From the NCBI GenBank assembly GCA_965116445.1, contig OZ220688.1, positions 372,001 through 436,000 on the forward strand: 64,000 nt of DNA. Direction: 5' to 3'. Of this stretch, positions 18,369 to 31,000 are shown in pieces. The notes below the pieces were generated by a model that saw only the letters and a list, made by a program, of their open reading frames with translations, made no database searches and had not been told where the DNA came from. A program made the translations under genes and the position numbers. The DNA comes from Multivorans sp965116445 (GTDB taxonomy: Bacteria > Acidobacteriota > Thermoanaerobaculia > Multivoradales > Multivoraceae). Numbering within the stretch: the first letter of the stretch is position 1; each line of letters opens with the position of its first letter.

Positions 18369-18900
18369 CGGCGTGCTGATCCTGGAGGAGCGCGAGGCGG
18401 CCCTGGCGCGCGGCGCTCACGCCTACGCCGAGATCCTGGGGTACGGCATGAGCGCCGACGCCTTCCATGTCTCGGCGCCCGAACCGTCCGGCGACGGCGC
18501 CGCCCGCGTGATGCAGGCGGCCCTTGACGACGCCGGGATCGCGGCGGAACAAGTCGACTACGTAAACGCCCACGGCACCTCGACGCCGCTCGGCGACATT
18601 GCCGAGGTCCGGGCGATCAAGCGCGTCTTCGGCGACCACGCCTACCGGTTGGCCGTGTCGTCGACGAAGTCCTCGACGGGTCACCTGCTCGGCGCGGCCG
18701 GCGGCGTGGAAGCCGGTCTCCTGGCCCTCGCGATCGACCGGCAGGTGCTGCCGGCGACGCTGAATCTCGACGAGCCCGACGAGGAGTGCGACCTGGATTT
18801 CGTGCCCCACGAGCCGCGCGAGTCGAAGGTCGATGTGGCGCTGACCAACTCCTTCGGCTTCGGCGGCACGAACGGCGCCCTGATCATGACGCGGCCATAA
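18366..18900 (+). pseudogene. Second copy of the fabF 3' end
   Basis: This segment is colinear with 2284-2818 to the stop codon. It encodes the last 177 or so residues of FabF, including HGTSTPLGD and NSFGFGGTNG, with only six or seven amino-acid changes among about thirty base differences. It lacks the active-site cysteine, so it is not an enzyme. The junction with hisG shares CTC at 18366-18368, which points to microhomology joining. Confidence 0.9.
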
Positions 18901-19070
18901 CGCCTTCAGAAGGTGGTCAGCTTTCGGAGCCGGACCGTCCGCCAACCGTCAGGTCGGTGGCGTACACTGCGCATAATGCGTGAGCTAGGTTCTCTTTCGT
19001 CACTCGTTGACGAAGCGGGGCGCCCCTCCCCTACCCCCCCGGTTTCCAGGCTAGGGCAAGGGAGTTCGGC
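18901..19070 (+). other. Spacer before the giant gene
   Basis: Contains CATAAT at 18972-18977, a possible -10 box without a good -35 at the usual spacing. AAGGGAG at 19058-19064 is the ribosome binding site for the TTG start of the giant gene. Confidence 0.4.
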
Positions 19071-22000
19071 TTGCGCAGGTTCGGTGCCCATCGTGTTGCG
19101 ACGTTCGCCCTCGCGTCGCTGTGCTTCATCCAGACGGCCCAGACGGTCCAGACGGTCCAGGCGCAGACTGCGGCGCAAGGCCGGAGCCTCCTCAGCTTCG
19201 AGCCGGCGGCGACGGCCCAGGCGCAGACCGCCGGAGGGTCGGACCGGGGGCTACCCACGTTCTTTCCGGAGGACGTGCCGCGGCGCCGGGTCCGCGTCGA
19301 CATCGACCTGCTGCGCCAGGGGGCGCCGCGACTTGACCTCCTGACGCCGGACGGGCGGACGCTTCAGGCCCGGCTGACCCACTTCGAGGAGCGCGGCGGC
19401 GGCGACGTCCTCTGGTCGGGCCGCGTTCCGGGCGCTTCGTACGACACGATCTCGCTGACCGTCCACAACGGCCACGTCCACGGGTCCTACGGCGCGCCCG
19501 GAGAGGCGAAGCACGCCCTGCGGGCCGGCGGGGACGGCCTCGGCGCCGTCGCGTCCGAGGCCGAGGCCGGTGGCGGACTGGAACCCAACGGACACGCCTG
19601 GTGCGAGGAGACGATCGCGCCGTTTCCCGAGGGGCCGGAGGCGGTGCTGGAAGCGTTCGCGGCGCGCGCGGCCGCGGAGGCCGCCGCGGCGGAGAGCCTG
19701 TCCCAGGCTGAGGCCCGCCCGCGGGCGGCGTCGGCCTCCACCGCTCCGGCGCCCGAGCGTTTAGCACTCGCTCAGACGGCAGTGCCCGTTGCCCTCAGTG
19801 TGAGCCCGCTGTCCGTTGCGGAGGACGCGGCCGCGCCGGTCACGGTCACGGTCACCGCGACGGTCGCTGCCGGCGACACCTCCGGCAGCGACCGGACGAT
19901 CATGATCGAGGTCGGCGACGCGCCGGCGATGGAGGGGGTCGCCACGCCGGGCGTCGACTTCACGAACGTCAGCGGGTTTTCGCTGAACCTGCTGGCGAAC
20001 CAGACGAGCGGCACGGCGAGCTTCACCCTCGCGCCGGTGAACGACGCCTCGCCGGAGCCGCACGAGACGGTGCGGGTGAGCGGAACCCTCGCCGGGGCGA
20101 CCGTGACGCCCGCGGAGGTCGAGATCACGGACGACGACCAGCATGTGATCGACATTGCGATTCTCTACACCCCCAGCACCGCGAGCATCATGGCGGGCGT
20201 CACCCGGGATGATCCAACGGTCACGATCGCGTCGGACACCCAGGGCGCGGTCGACTACGTGAACCTCATCTGGCGCAACAACGCCTTTCCCGCCCGGCTG
20301 AACCTGGTCCACGTCGCCGCCGTGCCGCAGGGCGTGATGGACAATCGCGGTTACGGCCCCAGGGACTACATCTTCGCGATGCGGGAGGATCCGGACCTGC
20401 TGCGGCTGCGCGAGGCGCACGACGCGGACCTCGTGTTCCTCTGGACTTGGGAACGGACGACCAACCGGCTTCCCTGCGGCGTCGCCTTCCTGCGGTCGAA
20501 GACGCATACGACGGAGACGATGGCGCCCTCCGGGGTCGGCGTCTACAACTTCGTGTGCGACCCCGGAGCGACGCCCTGGTCCATCCTCGCCCACGAGATC
20601 GGCCATGTGCTCGGCGCGCTGCACGATCCGGCGAATCACAGCCCGGACCCCCGGGTTCCGATCTATCCGTACGCCTTCGGCCACACCCATCTGAGCGGCG
20701 GCAACGAGCTGAACGTGGCGACGATCATGAGCTACGGCACGCCGCGACGGTGCATCCGGTTTGGCTTCTTTGGTTGCCGGCAATATGGCAATACCTTCAC
20801 CCGCGAGCCGTTCTACTCGACCGCTCGCGTCCAGCCCACGCGACGGGCCGACCCGGACGCGAACACGGCGAATCCCCTGAGCGGCCCCGTGCCGGTCGGC
20901 ATCCTGAACGAACGGGAGAACGAGCGGGCGATCCGGCATCTCCTCCATTCCACCTCGACCTTCGACCGCCACATGCTCGCGGCGCCTCCCGCGAACCTGA
21001 CCGGCACGGCGTCGGCGAGCGGCGCGACGGTGAACGTGGCCCTCACCTGGGACGACGTGTCCTCGCGCGAGACGGGATACGCCGTCCAGTACCGCGTCTT
21101 CGGCGACGGTCCGTGGCAGACCGGGGCGAACCTTGCGAGCAACGTCGAGGGCACGACCCTGACCGGCCTGAATCCGGGGACGCGCTACGTCTTTCGCGTC
21201 GCGGCGACGAACAGCCTGGGCTTTGTGAGTCACAGCTACGAATGGGTCGTTCGCACGCCAGGGATCGCGCCGCCGAACGCGCCCGGGAACCTCCGGGTCG
21301 AGGTCGTCCGGCGAAGCGTGGGCCGGCGGGACATCGCGGGCACGGTGAATCTGACCTGGAGCGACTGGTCCGAGAGCGAGACCGGATTCCTCGTCCAGTA
21401 CCGGGAAGTCGGCGCCGTGGACTGGACGGCGGGCCCGACCGTGGCGGCGGACGGAACGTCGGTCGAGGTGACGGACTTGGGGAACGACGTGGAGTACGAG
21501 TTCCGGGTGGGTGCTGTGAACGCCCACGGCACGGCCTGGAGCCGGATCGTCACGGCGCGCACCGAGCCGCCCGTCGCGCCGGACGCTCCGGGCGACCTGG
21601 TCGGCCTGCGCCTGAGTTCGACCACCGTGCGGCTGTCCTGGCTGGACAACTCCGAGGACTTAGGGAACGAGGAGGTGAACGAAACGGCGTTCGACATCCA
21701 CGTGCGTCCCTTCGCCGGCCAGGAGTGGACGGTCGTCGCGTCCGCCCCGCCGGACACGGAGACGACGGTGGTCGGCGGCCTGCCCGAGAACAGCCACCTG
21801 ACCTTCCGGGTCGCCTCGGTCGGGCCGGGCGGCCAGGGCCTGAGCGATGAAGTGTCCATCGACCTGACGGTCGAGCCGCCGGGGATGCCGGTCGTCAGAA
21901 GCTGGCTCGACCGGGACGCGAGCGACCGGATCGTCCCCCGTTTCGAGATCACCGTGGAACCGTCGAACGGGGCCGAGTTCTACATGGCGACGCGCAGCGT

Positions 22001-25000
22001 CGGGGTCTGGACCCGCTACACGACCAGGGAGCTGACCGGGGCCACGCCCTTCCGCGCGGAGGCGAGAAACGGCGGCGGCAGGCGGGTCAGCGAGGACTTC
22101 TTCCTGGGTCCCACCCCGGTGCCGCCGCGGCGGCCTTCCGGCTTGTCGGCCACCCAGGCCGGCCCGACCTCGGTTCGCTTCTCCTGGACGGACAACGCGA
22201 CGGACGAGCTCTGGTACCGCGTGTCGCTCGGCCGCGGAGGGGCGCCGGCGGTCGTGTACGGCGTCTATCCCGCCGGCACGTCCGAGGTCACGCTGGTGGG
22301 CCTGCGCCCCGGCAGCTACGAGCTGGAGCTCGACACAGCGAACGCGGCGGGCGCCATCTCGCCCAGCACGACGACCTTCACCCTGCCGGTGCCCGATCCG
22401 TTGCCGCCGAACCCTGCGACGAACCTGGCAGCCGCCTTCGGCTCGGCGACGACGGAGGTCGACCTGACCTGGACGGACAACTCGTCGGACGAGACCGGCT
22501 TCCGCGTCGGCGTGCGCGCTGAGGACGGCGCCTGGACCTTCGCGGACGTGGCGGCGGGGACCACGTCCCACACCGCGACCGGGCTCACGCCGAACACGCT
22601 CTACGACTTCCGGATCCTCGCCGTCTCGGCCGCCGGCAGCTTCGAGAGCGACCTGGTGAGCTTCGACCTCCACCCGGCGCCGCGCGCGCCGTCAGAACTG
22701 CGGGCCCGGGTGACCGGCTCGACCTCCGCGGTCCTCGACTGGCTGGACAACGCGTCGAACGAGACGAGCTTCCGCGTCGAGTCGCGCCAGGGAGCGGCCG
22801 CCTGGGGGGCGGCGGTGTCGAACCTGCCCGCGAACACGAGGACCTGGACCGCGACGGGTCTGTCTCCCGGCGCCTCGTACGACTTCCGGGTCGTGGCGAT
22901 CAACAACGCGGGTGAGAGCACGAGCGGAGACGCGAGTCTCACGATGTCTCCGGCCGCGCCGACGAACCTCCAGGCGAGCGTGGCCGGCGCAACCTCCGCG
23001 TCCCTGACCTGGACGGACAACGCCTCGACCGAGACCTCCTTCCAGGTGGAGTATCGCGGCAAGTCCGAGAGCGGCTGGACGCTCTGGGCGCCGGATCCCG
23101 CGGCGGACGCCACTACCGTCACCGTGACCGGACTCGTGCCGAACCGGGACTACGAGTTCCGCGTGTTCGCCGCGCACGAGGACCACGGGCTCTCGTCCCC
23201 GTCCAACGTCGCGTCCGCCGTGAACTTCCCGCGGCTCTCCGAACCGGCCTCGAACGTCGTCGTGACCTTCCTCGGCTCGGATTCCTGCCGGGTCCAGTGG
23301 ACGGACAACGCGTCCGACGAGACGGGCTTTGTCGTGGAGTACCGGCTGTTCGGCAGGGACGCCTGGGTGTCCGGGGCCACGACCGCGGCGGACACGACGA
23401 CCGCCACGCTGACCGGGCTCCTGCCGAGCCGCACCTACCGCTTCCGCGTCCTGGCCGCCAACGCGAACGGGTCGCGGCCGAGCTTCCAGGTCGAGGTCAC
23501 GTCGCCGCCGGCGGCGCCCTCCGACCTCACCCTGGAACCGCGGCTGCCGACCGTGAACCTGGTCGATCTGGCCTGGCGGAACAGTGCGATCGACCAGACC
23601 GGCTGGAGAGTCGAGAACCGGGTCGACGGCGGTACGTGGATCAGTCTCGGAGTCGTCACGCGAGGACCATCGGCGAACATCGGCAGCCTCACGCCGCTGG
23701 AGCGCAACGAGTTCCGGATCCGGGCGGTCAACGAGAACGGCGATTCGAGTCCAAGCAACGTCGTGGCCTACACGACTCCCGGCCCGCCCGCGGCGCCTTC
23801 GGGCCTGACCGTCCAGGCCTCGGGATCGACCGGCGTCCTTCTCGCCTGGACCGACGGGTCGGACGACGAGGGCGGCTTCGACGTGGAGTACCGGGCGCAG
23901 GGAGCGGGCGCCTGGACTCTGGCCGGTTCCGTCGCCGCGGACGTCACGTCGACCGCCGCGACCGGACTTGCCGCCAGCACCGCGTACGACTTCCGGGTCA
24001 GCGCCAGGAACGCGTCGGGGGCGACGGCGAGCGGCACGGCGTCCCTCACGATGCCGCCGGCGGCGCCGAGCGGTCTTGCGGCGACCCAGCCGACGGCGAC
24101 CAGCGCCGCGCTGACCTGGACGGACAACTCCTCCGACGAGACCGGCTTCAAGGTGCAGTCGAGCGACGGCAGCGCCTGGACGGATCAGCCGGCAGCCGGA
24201 GCCGGCGCGACGTCGGCCACGGTCAGCGGCCTGACCTCCGGCACAAGTTACGAGTTCCGCGTGCTGGCGACGAACGGAAACGGCGACTCGACGCCCAGCA
24301 ACGTGGCGCACGTCGGCTCGGCGCTCGCGCCGCCCGCGCCGTCGGGCGTCGCGGCGACTGCCGCGGGCTCGACCCGCGTTCTTGTGACCTGGACCGACGC
24401 CTCGACGAACGAGACCGGTTTCGAGGTGGCGCACCGTATCGGCGCCGGCGCCTGGACGGTTGCCCTGACGGCGGCGGCGGACGCCGAATCCGCGACGGTC
24501 ACGGGGCTCTCGCCGAGCACGACCTACGACCTCCGGGTCGCGGCGACGAACGCGAACGGTTCGAACGCGGGCAACGTCGTCTCGCTTACGATGCCGCCGG
24601 CCGCGCCCACCGGCCTCGCGGCTTCGGCGGCCTCGGCCAGCTCCGTCGGTCTCACCTGGACGGACGCCTCCTCGGACGAGGCGGGTTTCCGGATCGAGTA
24701 CCGCCGGCCGGCCGCTGCCGCGTGGACCGCGTTCGGCACAGGGGCCACGGCGAACGCGACGTCGGCTACGGTCACCGGCCTGACCGGCGGCACCGCCTAC
24801 GAGTTCCGGGTGGTCGCCACGCACGGGACAAACGGGGCGTCCGACCCGAGCAACGTCGCCTCCGCGACCACGTTCGGCACGCGACGGCCGACCGGCCTGC
24901 GGGCCGTCGCAACGGACTCGACCAGCGTCAGCCTGACCTGGAGAGACGAGTCGACGGACGAGACGAGCTTCACCGTACAGCGGCGGACCGGCGGCGGCGC

Positions 25001-28000
25001 CTGGACCGAGGTGGTCGAGCTGCAGCCGAATCTCGAGTCCGCGGCGCTCGAAGGGTTCGCGGCAAGCACGGCCTACGATCTGCGCGTGCTTGCCGTCGGC
25101 CCGGGCGGGTCCACGCCGAGCGACCACGTCTCGCTCACGATGCCGCCGGCGCCGCCCAAGAACCTCTCTGCCGCCACCGCCTCCTCGACCAGCGCGACCC
25201 TGACCTGGACCGACGCGTCGACGGACGAGACGGGCTTCTACGTCGAGTACACGGGGCCCGACCCGGACGCCCCCGGAACGACGGCGCGTTTTCGTTTGAC
25301 GCAGGATCTGCCGGCCGGTTCCACGTCGGCTACGGCGACGGGGCTCGTGGCCGGCGGCGACTATGTCTTCGTCGCCTACGCAAGGCACGCCGCGAACGGC
25401 TTGTCGTCACCTAGCAACGAGGCGCCGCTCAGCATGCTCGGCGCGCCCGCGGCGCCGTCGGGAGTGTCGGCCACGGCTTCGGGCTCGACCCAGGTCGACG
25501 TGACGTGGACGGACAACTCCTCGAACGAGACGGGATTCCGGGTGGAGTACCGGAGCGGTCCCGTGAGCTGGACGCACGGTCCGACCGCGTCGACGGGCGC
25601 CGGGTCCGCTTCCGTTACCGGGCTTCGCCCCAGCCGCGGCTACGAGTTCCGGGTGAGTGCTGTGAACGCCCAGGGCGCGACGCCGTCGACCAGCGCGAAC
25701 CTGGTCATGCCGCCGGCGGCGCCCGGGATCGTCGGCGTGGCGAGCGAGGGAGCGACGAGCGTCGGCGTCTACTGGCAGGACCTGTCGCCGGACGAAACGA
25801 GCTTCGTGATCGAGTATCGCGAGACCGCGTCGTCGACCTGGACCGTCTGGAGCACGGAGGCGCCGGCGAATGCGACCTCGGCGATCGTGACGGGTCTTCA
25901 GGGCGGCGTGTCCTACCAGTTCCGGGTCTTCGCGAAACACGTCCGCAACGGACTCTCCACGCCCAGCGCGGTCGAGACCCTGAACCGCCTCGGCGTGCCG
26001 GCGGCGCCCTCCGACCTCGTCGTGACCGCCCAGGGATCGACTCGCGTCGCGCTGACCTGGGTCGACAACTCGACCGACGAGGTCGCGTTCGACGTGGAGC
26101 AGAGGACGGGCTCGAACCCTTGGGCGACGGCGGTTTCGACCGCCGCGGACGCGAACTGGGCCAGCGTGACCGGCCTGACCCCGGGGCAGGCCTACGACTT
26201 CCGGGTCGCCGCCCGCAACGCGAACGGCGTGGAGTACAGCTCCGCGGTGACCGTGAACATGCCGCCGCTGCCGCCGACCGGGCTGTCCGTTGCGGAGGCG
26301 AGCCCGACCAGCGCGAGGCTGACCTGGACGGACGCGTCGACGAGCGAGACGGGCTTCCAGGTCGAGTATCGAGCGGTGGGGGAGGAGTCCTGGACGACCT
26401 GGGGCACGTCGGCCGCCACGAACGCCACGTCAATCACCGTGACCGGCCTGACCGCCGGCGTGGGCTACGAGTTCCGGGTGCGCGCGAAGGGCTCGGGCGG
26501 CAGCCTCTCCGACCCCAGCAACGTGGCGACGCTCGCGCCGTTGGGTGCGCCGGCGGCGCCGAGCGGCTTCACCGTCGTCGCGACGGGCTCGACCGGCGTG
26601 ACAGCGACCTGGGTCGACAACTCGACCAACGAGTCCGTCTTCCGCGTCGAGCGCCGGCTGTCCGGCGTCGAGGACTGGACCGAGGCCGCGCTCGCAAACC
26701 GCGACACGACGACCGTTGCCGTGCCGCGTCTGGTCGCGAGCACCGCGTACGAGTTCCGCGTTCTCGCCTGGAACGAGCACGGCGCCGCCCCCAGCAACGT
26801 GGTCGCCCTGACGACGCCGCCCGCGCCGCCGACAGGCCTGGCGGCGACCGTGGCGAGCCCCACGAGCGTCACGCTCACGTGGACCGACGCTTCGTCCGAC
26901 GAGACCGGCTTCGTCGCCGAGTACCGGCTGGCGAAGGCGAAGGACTGGACCGCGTTCGCCACGGAGGCGGCTGCGGACGCGACGTCGCTCGTCGTGACCG
27001 GTCTGTCTCCCGGCAAGGCCTACGAGTTCCGGGTGCGCGCCCGGCATGCGACGAATGGCCTGGGGAGCCCCAGCGACGTGGTCGTCGTGGAGACGCTGGG
27101 CGGCCCGGCCCCGCCGACGAACGTCTCCGTGTCCGCCACCGGGTCCACCGGCGTCGTCTTGACCTGGAAGGACAACGCGACGGACGAGACCGGTTTTGCT
27201 GTGGAGCGCCGCATCGGTCGCGGCGAATGGGCGACCGTCGCGGAGGTCGGCGCGAACGTCCTGACGGCGACGGTCACGGGCCTTGCGCCAAGCACGAAGC
27301 ATGAGTTCCGGGTGGCGGCCACAAATGCGCACGGCGCGGTTCCCGGCGAAGCCGTGTCGCTCACGATGCCGCCGGCCGCGCCGGTCGGCCTGACCGCGGC
27401 CGCCGCGACCTCGACCAGCGTCCGCCTCACGTGGACGGACGCGTCATCGGACGAGACGGGTTTCGTCGCCGAGTACCGGGCGGCCGGCGGCTCGAACTGG
27501 TCGGCCTTCGGGACGAAGGCCGTGGCCGACGCGACCGCCTTGACCGTGACCGGCCTGACGTCGGGCACGACGTACGACTTCCGGGTGTTTGCCGAGAGCG
27601 CGAACGGCCTTTCCTCGCCGAGCGGCGTCGCGAGGGTCGCTTCAAGCGGCGCGCCGGCTGCCGCGTCGGCGGTCACGACGGCGCCCGCGGGCTCGACTTC
27701 CGTTCTCGTGACCTGGACGGACAACTCGACGGACGAGACCGGTTTCCAGGTCCAGTACCGGATCGGTTCCGGCGGCTGGACGACTGGCGCCGCGGTGGCG
27801 GCCAGCGTGACCCGGGTCGAGGTCAAGGGGCTTGAGCCGAGCACGACGTACGAGTTCCGCGTCGTCGCCCTGAACGCGAACGGCGAGGCGGCGAGCGCGG
27901 CCGTGTCGCGGACCACGCCGCCGGCCGCCCCGGGCGAACTCGCCGCGAATCGTACGAGCGGCGCCCGGGTCAATCTGACCTGGGTCGACCGGTCGAGCGA

Positions 28001-31000
28001 CGAGACGGGCTTCGTCGTCGAACACAAGGCGGAGAACGAGCGCGGCTGGACCTTGATCCTGCAGGAGGTCGGCGCCGGATCGACGTCGTTCCGGGTGTCG
28101 GGTCTGTCGAAGCGGAACAACTACGCCTTCCGCGTGTTCGCGAAGCATGCGACGAACGGCCTGTCCTCACCCAGCCGGGTCGTCCATGTCGGTCCGTTCG
28201 GCGCGCCGGCGGCGCCCTCAGGGGTCGTGGCGACCGCGTCGGGGGCGTCGACCGTCGTCGTGAGCTGGACGGACAACGCCTCGGACGAGACCGGCTTCCA
28301 GGTCGAGTACCGTGTCGCCCGAGGCGGCGTGCCCTGGACGACGTTCTCCACCGCGGCCCGGGACGCGACGTCGGCGACGGTCACGGGCCTGCTCGCGGAG
28401 ACGACCTACGAGTTCCGCGTCGGCGCCGCGAACGACAGGGGCGTCTCCTGGAGCGCCGTCGCGACGGCCCGCACGAGCGCGGACACCGTCCCGGCCGCGC
28501 CGACGAACCTGGCCGTGGACATGATCGGCCCGACCCGCGCGGAGCTCACCTGGACGGACGTCGCGACGAATGAGACGGCCTACGAGGTGAGCTTCGAGGG
28601 GCCGACCTTCTATGAGATGGTCTACTCCGTCTATCCGGCCGGGCAGGAGGCCGCCACGTTGACCGGCCTGATGGACGATGCGCACGACGTGTGGGTGCGC
28701 GCGGTGAACGGCGCCGGCCGGAGCGAGCCTGCGACGCTCAGCTTCAACGTGCCCAGGCAGCGGCCGAAGCCGCCGAAGGAAGCGGAGAAGCTGACGGCCA
28801 CGCTGACCGGCCCGATCACCGTCGAGTTGACCTGGCAGGACAAGGCGAAGGACGAAACGTACTACCTGGCGGCCGTCAGGCCGGAGGACGGCGCCTGGTC
28901 CTACGCCCGGTCCGATGCGGACAGCACGAGCGGAACGTTTCACGGCCTCGTGCCGAACAGGAAGTACTACGCCCGCGTTCAGGCCTACCACGAGGAGAAC
29001 GGCGGCCTGGACAATCCCGACGAATGGGTCGAGTTCAACACGTTCGCCGAACCGCGCGCGGTCTCGGGCTTCACCGTGACGCCCGCCGGGTCGACGACCG
29101 TGACGCTCGACTGGGTGGACGAGTCCTCCGAGGAAACCGGCTACGAGGTCCAGATCCGGGGCGCCGAGTCGGGATGGGTGACCGAGACGAGAGTTGCCGC
29201 GGACGCGGAGCAGGCGACCCTCGCCGGTCTCGAGGCCAGCGCCGTCTACCGTTTCCGCGTCCGGACGGTCACGGCGGATGGTTCCGCAAACAGCGACGCC
29301 GTTCGTCTGACGATGCCGCCGCCTCCGCCCGGCGGCCTCCTGGCCAGGCCGCTGTCGGCAACCGGCGCCGGCCTGTCGTGGACGGACGAGTCGTCCGACG
29401 AGACGGGCTTCGTCGCCGAGTACCGGACGGTCGGATCGCCCGCCTGGACCCGGTTCGGCGCCGAGGCCGGCGCGGACGAAACGACGCTCTCGGTGACGGG
29501 TCTCACCTCCGGCGCGAGCTATGAGTTCCGGGTCTTCGCGCGGCACAGCGTGAACGGCCTGTCCTCGCCGAGCAACGTGGCGGCCCTCGACCATGTGGGC
29601 GCTCCCGCCGCGCCGGGCGGCGTGTCCGTCGTGGCGGCCGGAATGACCAGCGCCGAGGTGTCCTGGACGGACAAGTCGTCCGACGAGACGAGCTTCCAGG
29701 TCGAGCACCGGTCCGCCGGCGGCGCCTGGACGGCGACCACGGCGGCGGCGGACGCGGAAGCGGCGACGGTAACCGGGCTCTCGGCCGGCACGGCCTACGA
29801 CTTCCGCGTGGTCGCGCTGAACGACCACGGCTCGCGAGCGAGCGCGATCGTTTCGTTGACCATGCCGTCGGCGCCCGCAGCATCCTGCACGGCGTCTTCC
29901 GTGGCGGTCACGGCGACGAGTCCGACGGACGCTTCGGCTCTGGCTGCGGACTGCGCGTTCCTGCTGGACAACAAGTCCACGCTGGAGGGCAGTGCGCCGA
30001 CGAAGGCCCTGAACTGGTCGGCGAGTCTCAGCATGAGCTCCTGGGACGGCATCACGATAGCGAGCGACCGGGTAAGTCAGATCCTGCTGGGGGCGGCGTG
30101 GGGCCTGAGCGGCACGCTCCCGGCGAGTCTGGCCCGTCTGAGCGGTCTGGCGTCGCTACGGATCACCCCCGGTCAGTTGACGGGCGGCCTGCCGACCCTG
30201 CCCGGGAGCCTGACGAACCTCGATCTTTCGCGGAACAGTCTGTCGGGGACGCTGCCGGATTTCAGCGGCCTGAGCAACCTGATCGAGCTTGGCCTGAACC
30301 AGAACGGTTTCACCGGCAGCGTTCCGGCGGCGGAGCGGCTGCCTTCCACGCTGACCCACCTGGAGTTCGTGGACAACGACCTCTCCGGGGCGATTCCGGA
30401 CCTGAGCAGCCTGGGCAGCCTGGTTCAGCTCGACCTGACGGGCAACGACCTGACCGGGGGGATTCCGGCGCTTCCCGCGAGCCTCCTGTTCCTCCGGCTG
30501 ATCGACAACGACCTGAGCGGGGCGATCGGAAACCTGAGCGGCATGACCGCCCTGAGGCACCTGCACCTGAACGACAACGGGTTCTCGGGCGCCGTTCCCG
30601 GGAACCTGCCGTCCGGCCTGCAGCAGCTCTACGTCCGCAACAACGCGCTGGACGGGAGCACGTTCCCCGACTTGAGCTCTCTTTCGAGCCTGAGCGACAT
30701 CCGTCTAGACGGCAACGCGTTGACCGGATCGGTTCCGCCGGACGACTTGCTGCCGCCGAATCTGCGGATTCTCCTGCTGTACAACAACAGCCTGTCGGGC
30801 GCGCTCCCGGACATGAGCGACCTGTCGAGCCTGATCTACCTCTACCTGCAGGGCAACGCCTTGACCGGAGCGATCCCGGCGGCGACTACGCTGCCGCCGA
30901 ACGTCCAGCGCCTCGTGCTGAGCGGCAACGCCCTGGACCAGGCGATCCCCGACCTGAACGCGTTGTCGGCGCTCGACTGGTTCTACGCGACGGGCAACGC

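Noticed and set aside
17776..18900. A 374-codon hisG-fabF fusion gene
   Set aside because: The first part is out of frame with hisG and is chance coding; only the fabF portion is real and lacks the active-site Cys.
22692..25388. Long open frames on the minus strand and other plus frames inside the giant gene, up to about 1200 codons
   Set aside because: They mirror the FN3 and Calx-beta coding frame in GC-rich DNA, have Arg/Gly-rich composition and no domains.
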